Shown one piece after another: positions 6,989 through 13,568 of a stretch of 16,846 bases of DNA. The stretch is from JAVVFH01 sp032250585 (GTDB taxonomy: Bacteria > Pseudomonadota > Gammaproteobacteria > Xanthomonadales > SZUA-36), in NCBI GenBank assembly GCA_032250585.1, contig JAVVFH010000049.1, positions 1 to 16,846 on the forward strand, written 5' to 3'. Made by a program: the position numbers and the translations under genes. The notes beneath the pieces were generated by a model, which searched no databases, had not been told where the DNA came from, and was given only the letters and a program-made list of their open reading frames with translations. Each line of letters starts with the position of its first letter. The stretch's first letter is position 1.

Positions 6989-7543
6989 CTACGGGGGGTC
7001 GGCGACCAGGCCGTGCACCAGTGAATGGGCGATCAGACGCTTGATCGTCGCCATCTGTTCGTCGTTGAGGTCGCCCTTGACCTTCACGTCGCACGTCACC
7101 CGCGGCATGCACGAGGTATGCGCCTCCGGTCCCTTGAGTTCGAACAGCACGCTGGGATCGACTTCCGTCTTCACGGTGATTTCCATGCCTTCCAACTTGA
7201 TGCCCTGGCGGGCGGCGTTCAGGCCGATGCTGTTCGACAGGCACGCGCCCATCGCGCCGAGCACCATCTCGACCGGCTCCACGCGGTCGGTCGGACCTTC
7301 GCAGCCCATCACTTCCTCGACTTCTTTCCACGCTCCGTACTGGAATGTGTAACGCCGTGTTTCGCGGTCAATGTAATCACCGCCGAGCCGGAAGGGCCCG
7401 ATGTGCGTTGTGTTCCGTCCAGAGTGCCCCTCCCACACGGACCGAGACTGCAGCCCGAGCGTTACCGGGCTTTCTTCCAGCGTCTTGCGAAAAGCTTCAA
7501 GCTTCTGCAGGTCCATCCCATCGGTAAATTTCTCATTGCTCAT
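6989..7543 (-). CDS. OsmC/Ohr-superfamily protein lacking the resolving cysteine
   Basis: This 184-aa protein starts at ATG 7543, preceded by GGAGAG. The open frame continues upstream to 7783, but that extension is unlike the family and lies in scar DNA. Residues 83-120 (PTDRVEPVEMVLGAMGACLSN) match the OsmC core containing the peroxidatic cysteine, here Cys101. Cys145 and Cys151 lie in a strand. At the C-terminal helix, where classic OsmC/Ohr proteins carry CPV with the resolving cysteine, this protein reads AHSLVHGL, so the two-cysteine peroxidase cycle is doubtful. Related OsmC-like proteins with HSPV at this site exist. The role may be thiol or metal-stress related. It lies directly upstream of and codirectional with the metal-type operon, so read-through is possible. 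Confidence 0.83.
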   Translation of the reverse strand: MSNEKFTDGMDLQKLEAFRKTLEESPVTLGLQSRSVWEGHSGRNTTHIGPFRLGGDYIDRETRRYTFQYGAWKEVEEVMGCEGPTDRVEPVEMVLGAMGACLSNSIGLNAARQGIKLEGMEITVKTEVDPSVLFELKGPEAHTSCMPRVTCDVKVKGDLNDEQMATIKRLIAHSLVHGLVADPP

Positions 7544-7615
7544 GATTCGACTCTCCAGTTCGCAAACAGCAATCGCAGTTGGAGATTTGGCCGTCAGGCT
7601 CCAGCCGCAGCCGGA

Positions 7616-7764
7616 TGTCGGGGGTTCTGCCCCAGTTGTGGGGCACGCCGAATGGTCGAGTCGGCTGCCCTCCTGGTCGATCACGTCTTTCCCGAACAGC
7701 CGGTGCGGCAATGTGTGTTGACCTTTCCGTTTCCTTCGCCGCCCAGTCCGAGGCCCTGATCGAC
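7616..7764 (+). mobile_element. IS91-family transposase remnant (frameshifted)
   Basis: One frame encodes CRGFCPSCGARRM, then LVDHVFPEQPVRQCVLTFPF (7616-7732). This is the zinc-binding and following segment of IS91-family (Y2 rolling-circle) transposases, whose usual text is RGFCPSCG.RRM...LVDHV.P..PVRQWVLSFP. Immediately after, in the next frame, FAAQSEALID (7735-7764) matches the next conserved piece (FLFAAQPEAL). About five residues are lost at the frameshift. The catalytic tyrosine domain, the start and both ends are missing, so it is dead. It sits beside the rearranged amidohydrolase and inside an otherwise gene-free stretch (7544-7839). The identification rests on motif recall only. Confidence 0.72.
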
Positions 7765-7839
7765 AGCACACCGCGCGCACCACCGGATTCGCTACCGCTG
7801 CTCAATCCATCCGCGCCCGTTGCCGGTGAACAACGTCGC

Positions 7840-8277
7840 TCAGTAAGGGCGCCCCACCGCCTCGACGCCCGGCAGAATCACGCCCTCCGGGTCATACCAC
7901 GGCACGCCGCCGCGCACCGTGAGCAGGACGAATTTCATCATGTCGACGTCGGCCAGCGGGTTGCCGTCCACGACGATCAGGTCGGCCAGCTTGCCGGACT
8001 CCAGCGTACCGAGCTCGCTGCCCCTGCCAATGATCTCGGCACCGGTTTTGGTCGCGGCCGATATCACCTGGATCTCGCTCATGCCGAGATCGACCAGGGC
8101 CGACATCTCCCGCCACATCGCCTCGAAATGGAAGTTCAGGGGGCTGGCCGCGTCGGTTCCCACGCCCATGTAGGCATTCGCGTCGATGAACTGGCTGCCG
8201 GCCCGGCGTGCATTGCGGGTCTCGATGCCGATTTCGGTGGAATGATGCTCGACGGCTACGAGGCCGGGCCCATCCAC
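7840..8277 (-). pseudogene. Amidohydrolase, C-terminal fragment (inverted)
   Basis: The 145-codon open frame encodes the last third of an imidazolonepropionase-type metal-dependent amidohydrolase. ETRNARRAG and VGTDAASPLNFHFEAMWREM contain the GTDA motif whose Asp is a metal or catalytic ligand. The family ending ISAATKTGAEIIG...LGTLESGKLADLIVVDGNPLAD follows. Homology begins only near 8240. The first codons (8241-8277) are antisense to another fragment of the same family. There is no ribosome site and the N-terminal HxH metal site is absent, so it cannot be an active enzyme. The natural C-terminus and stop are kept. It points opposite to the other pieces at 8245-8505. Confidence 0.8.
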
Positions 8278-8331
8278 GATGCGGTGGTGCTGATCGAGGG
8301 CGACCGCATCGTGGCCCTGGATTTCGCGCGT
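8245..8331 (+). pseudogene. Amidohydrolase, N-terminal fragment
   Basis: Twenty-nine codons read MLDGYEAGPIHDAVVLIEGD then RIVALDFARK. This is the N-terminal beta-sandwich opening of amidohydrolases (usual form: L.DG.G...I.DA.VLIEGDRI.AVG). Homology stops at about 8331, well before the HxH metal motif. It abuts, in the opposite orientation, the C-terminal fragment on the minus strand. Confidence 0.7.
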
Positions 8332-8335
8332 AAAA

Positions 8336-8505
8336 ATGGAAGGTGTGCCGCCCGGTTACGAGCACGTGATCTCGAGCCCGGCCGAGGCGCGCCGGGCCGT
8401 GCGCGCGAACATCGAAAACGGCGCGGACGTCATCAAGACCTGGCTGGGCCTGACCGCCGAGGAACTGGCTGCGGTCGTCGAAGAGGCGCACCGCAACAGC
8501 ATCAG
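8336..8505 (+). pseudogene. Amidohydrolase, middle fragment
   Basis: In a different frame from the N-terminal piece, the sequence encodes SPAEARRAVRANIENGADVI then KTW.GLTAEELAAVVEEAHRN. This is the amidohydrolase segment (EAR.AVR..I..GAD.IK......LT.EEL.AIV.EAH..G) that normally precedes the metal-ligand His strand. That strand is missing, and the frame ends at 8554 in unrelated sequence. Roughly a hundred residues are missing relative to the N-terminal piece. The stretch 8506-8681 shows no gene I recognise. Confidence 0.7.
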
Positions 8506-8681
8506 GAGCATGAAGATTCGCATCGTGGTTTCCTCTATGACCGCATCGGGATGATGAGCGCACGCTACCTGCCTGCCAGCGTTCGATCAAGGTCGAGGTT
8601 ACCGGCGTACTAATGCGGTGCGCGACAGCCCTTCTCACCCCATCCGCGATACGGGCGCAATACTCGGGTTAGAATCGGACC

Positions 8682-10505
8682 ATGAACGATCCGAGTCTCG
8701 CGGTCAATTTTCTACATGCCACGCCCCCGTTCGATGTGCTGGGAACGGGAGACCTGCGGGCGCTCGCGAGCAAGCTCGAAGCGGCTTACTACGCGCAGGG
8801 AAAAACCATCTTCGAATCGTCTTCCGAACCGGGTCTTGCGATCATCCGCAAAGGCGCGGTGCGCCTGATGGACGAGGAACACCGCTTCCTGGATAAACGC
8901 TCCGAGGGCGAGATTTTCGGCCACGCGATCTGGTTTCACGGCGAGCAGAAACCCTACGTGGCTGAGGCCGAGGAAGATTGCCTGATCTGGCACCTTCCGC
9001 CACAGGAATTCGAAAAAGTCCGCGAAAAGGAACCCCGGTTCGCCGAGTATTTCAGCAGCCATCTGAAAACCCGCCTGAGCGCTGCGGTCGAGGTTGGACA
9101 AGCGGTCACGCAATTGCGGGACCTGTTAAAAAAGAAACCCGTCACCGTCGACAGCATGGCCAGCATTCGCGATGCCGCCATCCTGATGAGCGAGGAGGGT
9201 GTCTCCAGCGTGCTGGTGCTCGAGGGCGGGGGACTGGCTGGGATCGCAACCGACAAGGATCTGCGCCGGCGGGTGCTGGTGGCGGGCCTGGACGTCGAAA
9301 ATCCCATCAGCGAAGTCATGACGGCCGCGCCGAAAAGCCTGCCCGCGTCGGCCGGGGTGGATGCGGCCCTGCTGCTGATGATGCGCGAAAATTACCACCA
9401 CCTGCCCATCATCGAGGACGGCAAAGCCATCGGGCTGGTCACGGCCGGCGACATCCTGCGCGCGCAGTCCGAGCATCCGCTGCGGCTGGTTCGGGACATC
9501 CACAAGAGAACTTCCCTGGACGAGCTGGTGATCCTCAGCCGGCGGCTGCCCTCCCTGTTCGAGCGCATGGTGCAGCTCGGCCGCGACGTCGGGCAGATCG
9601 GCCGCATGATCACCCACATTACCGACGCCTTCACGGTGCGCCTGCTGCAATGCGCCGAGCGGGAACTGGGCGAACCGCCGATGGCTTACGCCTGGGTGGC
9701 TTTCGGCTCGCAGGCGCGGGAAGAGCAGACGGCGAGGACCGACCAGGACAACGGCATCGTCCTGGAGCGCGAAGCCGACGAGCACGAAGCGGATTATTTC
9801 GCGAAGCTCTCGGACTCCGTCTGCGAGGGCCTGGATCGCCTCGGTTACGTTTACTGCCCGGGCGAAATCATGGCCATGAACGTCAAGTGGCGGCTGCCGC
9901 TGGCCAAGTGGAAGCGCCAGTTCGACGAGTGGATCGAAGGTCCGGATCCGAAGTCGGTGATGCACTGCAGCATCTTTTTCGACCTGCGCTGCGTTCACGG
10001 CAAGGACGCGCTGGTCGAAAAACTGCAGACCTACGCCTGCAATCGCGCCCGGGAAAATCACATATTCCGCCGCTTCATGGCCGCCAACGCGCTCAAGCAC
10101 CGCCCGCCGCTGGGGTTTTTCAGGCGCTTCGTGCAGGAGGGCGACGGAACGCACAGCGAAGGACTCAACCTCAAGCACCGGGGCATCGTGCCGATCACGG
10201 ACCTGGTTCGACTGCGGGCGCTCGAGGGTGGCATCACCGCGGCCAACACCTTCGAGCGCATCGAGCTGGCCGCCGCTCAGGGCCTGATGAACGAAAGCGA
10301 CGCCAGCAGCCTCAAGGATGCTCTGCGGCTGATCAGCCGCATTCGCCTCGAGCACCAGTCGGGCCAGATGTCGCAAGGTCGGCAGCCGACTAACCTGGTG
10401 CCGCCGGATGAGTTGTCGCCGCTGATGCGGCGCAATCTCAAGGCGGCTTTCATGCTGGTCATGGAAGCTCAGGAAGCGCTGGCCCAGCGTTACCAGGTGC
10501 ACTGA
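8682..10505 (+). CDS. CNB-CBS-DUF294 putative nucleotidyltransferase signalling protein
   Basis: This 607-aa protein starts at ATG 8682. Residues 10-135 are a cyclic-nucleotide-binding fold (PPFDVLGTGDLRALASKLEA opening, GEIFGHAIWFHGE in the phosphate-cassette position). The canonical Arg-Ser/Thr pair is not evident. Residues 150-205 and 214-265 are a CBS pair (MSEEGVSSVLVL.GGLAGIATDKDLRRRV; MMRENYHHLPIIEDGKAIGLVTAGDILR). Residues 280-430 are the DUF294 nucleotidyltransferase-like domain with FGSQAREEQTARTDQDNGI, which resembles the GS...R.E....D.D site of GlnD-type enzymes. Residues 430-600 are the DUF294 C-terminal helical domain. The substrate is unknown. Its partner gene overlaps it (TGATG) at 10503-10507. 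No Shine-Dalgarno site precedes the start; a TAGAAT box at 8670-8675 would put transcription start on the ATG. Confidence 0.9.
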   Translation: MNDPSLAVNFLHATPPFDVLGTGDLRALASKLEAAYYAQGKTIFESSSEPGLAIIRKGAVRLMDEEHRFLDKRSEGEIFGHAIWFHGEQKPYVAEAEEDCLIWHLPPQEFEKVREKEPRFAEYFSSHLKTRLSAAVEVGQAVTQLRDLLKKKPVTVDSMASIRDAAILMSEEGVSSVLVLEGGGLAGIATDKDLRRRVLVAGLDVENPISEVMTAAPKSLPASAGVDAALLLMMRENYHHLPIIEDGKAIGLVTAGDILRAQSEHPLRLVRDIHKRTSLDELVILSRRLPSLFERMVQLGRDVGQIGRMITHITDAFTVRLLQCAERELGEPPMAYAWVAFGSQAREEQTARTDQDNGIVLEREADEHEADYFAKLSDSVCEGLDRLGYVYCPGEIMAMNVKWRLPLAKWKRQFDEWIEGPDPKSVMHCSIFFDLRCVHGKDALVEKLQTYACNRARENHIFRRFMAANALKHRPPLGFFRRFVQEGDGTHSEGLNLKHRGIVPITDLVRLRALEGGITAANTFERIELAAAQGLMNESDASSLKDALRLISRIRLEHQSGQMSQGRQPTNLVPPDELSPLMRRNLKAAFMLVMEAQEALAQRYQVH

Positions 10506-11206
10506 TGCGCGGCGCGGGTCTGGTGCGTGGCTGGCGTCACAGGCGGCGCTGCCGCAGGCTTGCACGCGCCTGCCGCCAGGACATCCTGACTGGCTACATC
10601 GCGGCCTGCGCCAGGTTGCACGCGGACGCCTTCGATAACACGCCGATGATCGCGGCCGACCTGGAACTGACCGGGCTGGATCCGCGCCGGGATGAAATCG
10701 TCGCGATCGGCTGGACGCTGCTCGACCGAGGCCGGATCGCGCTCGGCTCGAACCGGCAACTGCTGATCAACGCGGACGCCTCGGTCGGGCGCAGCGCGAC
10801 CATCCACGAACTGCTCGACAGTGAACTGGCAGCGGGATTGCCCCCGCAGGCGGGTCTGGAAGCGCTGTTCAGGGCTGCCAAAGGCCGTTGCTGGATCTTT
10901 CACCACGCTGCGCTGGACGTCGCGTTTTTGCAGCGCGCTTGCCGGGCATGGGCGGGCGTGGCGCCACCTTTTGTGCTGCTCGACACGCTGCAGATCGAAC
11001 TCACGCGGCGCCGCCGCCGTGAACTGCCGGTAAAAAACGGCGACTTGCAGCTCGGCAGGCTGCGCAGCCAGTACCATCTTCCGCAGTACCGCAGCCACGG
11101 CGCACTGACGGACGCTGTGGCCACCGCCGAACTGCTGCAGGCCATCGTCAGCCGCCTGGACACCGAAAAATCGCTGCCCATCGGCCGCTATCTCAAGATT
11201 CTCTGA
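10505..11206 (+). CDS. DnaQ-like 3'-5' exonuclease (DEDDh)
   Basis: This 233-aa protein has an exonuclease fold at residues 47-215. Exo I reads IAADLELTGLDP with Asp52 and Glu54. Exo II is FHHAALDVAFL with Asp138. Exo III is SHGALTDAVATAELL with His198 and Asp203, giving a complete DEDDh set. Proteins of this group usually have TGLDP after D.E, as here. The first 45 residues are Arg-rich with a conserved-looking helical segment, normal for exonucleases paired with DUF294 proteins. Translation is coupled: its ATG overlaps the TGA of the DUF294 gene by one base. The nucleic-acid substrate is not known. It converges on the SRPBCC gene with only 8 nt between the two stops. Confidence 0.9.
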   Translation: MRGAGLVRGWRHRRRCRRLARACRQDILTGYIAACARLHADAFDNTPMIAADLELTGLDPRRDEIVAIGWTLLDRGRIALGSNRQLLINADASVGRSATIHELLDSELAAGLPPQAGLEALFRAAKGRCWIFHHAALDVAFLQRACRAWAGVAPPFVLLDTLQIELTRRRRRELPVKNGDLQLGRLRSQYHLPQYRSHGALTDAVATAELLQAIVSRLDTEKSLPIGRYLKIL

Positions 11207-11214
11207 CTGAAGTC

Positions 11215-11691
11215 TTATGGTGCGAACTGCGCGGCCTGCGTCCTGCTTGCCTCGTTTTCGGCGTATTCCCTGAAGCCTCGCAGGCCGGCGCGCATTTCGC
11301 GCCGGACAATGAATCGGACCAGCGCCCAATCCAGAAAACCGCCCAGGATGCCAAGCCCCATGCGGTAGCTTACCCGCGTCGCAATGACGGTACGCTCACC
11401 CCGGCGACTCAGCTCCCAGGTCTCCTGGACCGCGCGCATCGGAAAGGGTGCGCGATGCACGTCGAAAGAAAGCCCTTTACCCTCGTTCCACTCGGTAACC
11501 TGTTCTTCAAACCGGAAACCCCAGGCATGTTTCATGGCCCGGCGCGTGCCCGGCCCGGAGTCCTGCGGGCCGACCAGGTGGGAAGTGATCATATAGGGCG
11601 CCCAAAGGGCCACGCCGCCAAAATTGGCGAGTACGTCCCAGACGAGTTCGGCAGGGGCATTGATATCTATTTGCTCGGACAAAACACGCAT
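11215..11691 (-). CDS. SRPBCC-family (START-like) ligand-binding protein
   Basis: This 158-aa protein has the SRPBCC/polyketide-cyclase helix-grip fold. The opening INAPAELVWDVLANFGGVALWAP is the family's standard first strand and helix. GPGTRRAMKHAWGFRFEEQVTEW and ERTVIATRVSYRMGLGILGGFLDW follow the usual beta-sheet order, and the long C-terminal helix is present (IVRREMRAGLRGFREYAE). Such proteins bind hydrophobic ligands in a central cavity, and the ligand here is unknown. Its start lies about 100 nt from the ribosome site of the divergent redox operon, so the two may share a control region. The ribosome site (AAGGGA) is about 10 nt from the ATG and weak. Confidence 0.85.
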   Translation of the reverse strand: MRVLSEQIDINAPAELVWDVLANFGGVALWAPYMITSHLVGPQDSGPGTRRAMKHAWGFRFEEQVTEWNEGKGLSFDVHRAPFPMRAVQETWELSRRGERTVIATRVSYRMGLGILGGFLDWALVRFIVRREMRAGLRGFREYAENEASRTQAAQFAP

Positions 11692-11792
11692 TGCAAACGT
11701 AATCCCTTTTTTATTGACTTATGTCCGGTGGCTCAGCGGGCGCACTGTTTAGACTAGCAGAAGCACAGGGTTCGCAGAAGGGAGGGTTCTGA
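11692..11792. promoter_or_regulatory. Divergent promoter region
   Basis: This short AT-richer gap separates the SRPBCC gene (-) and the flavoprotein operon (+). It contains TTGACT (11714-11719) but no good -10 at normal spacing. A strong Shine-Dalgarno sequence, AAGGGAGGG (11778-11786), precedes the flavoprotein. Confidence 0.35.
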
Positions 11793-13175
11793 ATTCCCAG
11801 GAAGCCGCCAACTGTCGCCGATGCGTTCGCCAACGTGCCGGTCGATGCGGGCAGGGATTTCTCGCTCACGGACGGGTCCAGGGTCGCCGTCGTCGGCGGC
11901 GGTCCCGCAAGTTCCTTTTTTTCCTATTTCCTCCTCAAGAACGCCGCGGCCATCGATCTGGATGTCGAGCTGGATATCTATGAGCCCCGGTCTTTCAATT
12001 ACTGCGGCCCGGCCGGCTGTAACCACTGCGGTGGCATCGTTTCCGAGTCCCTGGTGCAGATCCTGGCGGCTGAGGGTATCGTGCTGCCGGACACCGTGGT
12101 CCAGCGCGGCGTGGCTTCCTACGTGGTGCACATGGACGCCGGCGACGTGGAGATCGAAAGCCCGGTCCATGAACAGCGGATCGCCGCCCTGTATCGCGGC
12201 AATGGGCCCCGTGGCGGCGGCGATGCGCCGCAGGAAAGTTTTGATGGTTATCTCCAGGGCCTGGCCGCAGAAGACGGCGCGCGGGTGCTGCGCAAACTGG
12301 TTACGTCGATGAGGTGGCGCGACGAACGGCCGGTGCTCGGTTTTGCCGATGGCGAAGAGCAATCCTACGACCTGGTGGCGGTGGCGGCCGGGGTGAACAG
12401 CCGCTTTTTCGATCTGTTGAAAAATGTTCCCGGCGAATTCGAGCCGCCCCGCACGACCCGTGGCTACATCTGCGAGTTTCGTTCCACGGCAGAGGAGATT
12501 CAACGAATTCTCGGCGACTCCGTGCATGTCTTTTTGCTGACCATTCCGCGTTTCGAGTTTGCCGCCATCGTTCCCAAGGGGCAGTTCGCGACGGTGGTGA
12601 TGGTCGGCGATGATCTTGACGATGAACTCGTGCACGCGTTCCTGACCGACCCCGTGGTTCAGAAGTGTTTCCCGACCGACGCCGTGCCCTGCGTCTGCAG
12701 CTGCAAGCCGCTCATCAATCTCGGCGCCCGCAAACGCCCCTATGGCGACCGCGTGGTGCTGATCGGCGACAGCGGCATCACGCGCCTTTTCAAGGACGGC
12801 ATCGGTGCGGCTTTTCGCACCGGCAAGGCCGCCGCGACCTGCGCGGTGTACAACGGCGTTTCGCGCGAGGACTTCAAAAAGCACTATTGGCCGGCCTGCA
12901 AGCGCATCGTGAACGACAACAGCATCGGCAAATTGATGTTCGCGACCAATACTGTATTCAAGAACGTGGGTCTGACGCGCCGCGCCATGCTGCACATGGC
13001 CCGCCGCGAGCAGGAACACCGCGGGGCGAAACCGCACATGAGTTCCCTGCTGTGGAACATGTTCACCGGCAGCGCGCCCTATTCGGAGATGTTTCGCGGC
13101 ACCCTGCGCCCGGGTTTCATCGGGCACCTTGCTGCGAGCCTGGCCGCCGGGCTGAAACCGGGAGGAAAGCGATGA
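11793..13175 (+). CDS. FAD-dependent oxidoreductase, geranylgeranyl-reductase-like, with Cys clusters
   Basis: The first AUG/GUG/UUG in frame is GTG 11835 (446 aa), which lacks a ribosome site. The frame opens just after a stop at 11790-11792, and ATT 11793 stands 6 nt after GGAGGG, so I propose an ATT start (460 aa). Numbered from the GTG, residues 15-27 (SRVAVVGGGPASS) are the FAD dinucleotide fold. Residues 57-65 carry C-x4-C-x2-C (CGPAGCNHCGG) and 286-290 carry CVCSC. GDSGITRLFKDGIGAAFRTG at 311-330 is the second flavin-binding motif of the p-hydroxybenzoate-hydroxylase/GGR group. The substrate is unknown. It is the first of three genes, with 15 nt to the next. It probably exchanges electrons with the GltD-like partner downstream (inference). 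Confidence 0.82.
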   Translation: MPRKPPTVADAFANVPVDAGRDFSLTDGSRVAVVGGGPASSFFSYFLLKNAAAIDLDVELDIYEPRSFNYCGPAGCNHCGGIVSESLVQILAAEGIVLPDTVVQRGVASYVVHMDAGDVEIESPVHEQRIAALYRGNGPRGGGDAPQESFDGYLQGLAAEDGARVLRKLVTSMRWRDERPVLGFADGEEQSYDLVAVAAGVNSRFFDLLKNVPGEFEPPRTTRGYICEFRSTAEEIQRILGDSVHVFLLTIPRFEFAAIVPKGQFATVVMVGDDLDDELVHAFLTDPVVQKCFPTDAVPCVCSCKPLINLGARKRPYGDRVVLIGDSGITRLFKDGIGAAFRTGKAAATCAVYNGVSREDFKKHYWPACKRIVNDNSIGKLMFATNTVFKNVGLTRRAMLHMARREQEHRGAKPHMSSLLWNMFTGSAPYSEMFRGTLRPGFIGHLAASLAAGLKPGGKR

Positions 13176-13190
13176 CGGGAGCGCTGTGTC

Positions 13191-13568
13191 ATGGTTAGTG
13201 GTGCCCTGGGTAAAATCTATACTGATGGGGAAACGGTGATCCGGCAGGGCGAAAGCGGAAACAGCATGTACGTGGTGCAGGCCGGCCGTGTGGAAGTCCT
13301 GCAGCACTCGGACAGCGGAACCGAGCAGCACCTTGCGTTCCTGGCGGCGGGTGATTTCTTCGGCGAGATGTCCGTTTTCGAAAAGGAGAAACGTTCGGCG
13401 ACGGTGCGCTCCTGCGGCGAATCGCGGGTTTTGAAAATCGACAGGAAGACGCTGCTGGGCCGAATCCGCGAGGATCCGCTGCTCGCTGTCAACCTGCTGA
13501 AAACCATGTCGCACCGCATCCGGGACCTCAATGCGGAGCTCGCTCATCACCGCTTGGATGCGCCGTGA
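13191..13568 (+). CDS. Stand-alone cyclic-nucleotide-binding domain protein
   Basis: This 125-aa protein is a single CNB domain with no helix-turn-helix. The beta-roll motifs are present: GETVIRQGESGNSMYVVQAGRVEVL. The phosphate-binding cassette reads FFGEMSVFEKEKRSATVRS, with Glu59, Arg68 and Ser69 in the positions that hold the cyclic phosphate in CRP and PKA regulatory subunits. Nucleotide binding is therefore plausible, unlike in many degenerate CNB domains. The C-terminal helix (LLKTMSHRIRDLNAELAHH) matches the CRP dimer helix, but the protein ends there. GGGAGC lies upstream of ATG 13191, and the stop overlaps the next gene's GTG by 4 nt. Wedged between two redox enzymes, it is likely a regulatory subunit acting by protein contact (inference). 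Confidence 0.87.
   Translation: MVSGALGKIYTDGETVIRQGESGNSMYVVQAGRVEVLQHSDSGTEQHLAFLAAGDFFGEMSVFEKEKRSATVRSCGESRVLKIDRKTLLGRIREDPLLAVNLLKTMSHRIRDLNAELAHHRLDAP

Noticed and set aside
7579..8613. A 344-codon open frame on the plus strand as one gene
   Set aside because: It joins a piece of transposase, antisense of the amidohydrolase C-terminus and the amidohydrolase N-terminus. No single protein has this order, so it is a by-product of the rearrangement.
7892..8638. A 248-codon open frame on the minus strand
   Set aside because: It is out of frame with the amidohydrolase C-terminal fragment and antisense to the other fragments, and it has no recognisable motif.
9126..10565. A 479-codon open frame on the minus strand
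   Set aside because: It is antisense to the DUF294 gene, which has four recognisable domains. The minus product has none and no ribosome site.
11754..13550. A 598-codon open frame on the minus strand
   Set aside because: It is antisense to the flavoprotein and CNB genes, whose plus-strand products have clear FAD and cyclic-nucleotide motifs. Its own product is His/Arg-rich with no recognisable domain, typical of high-GC antisense frames.
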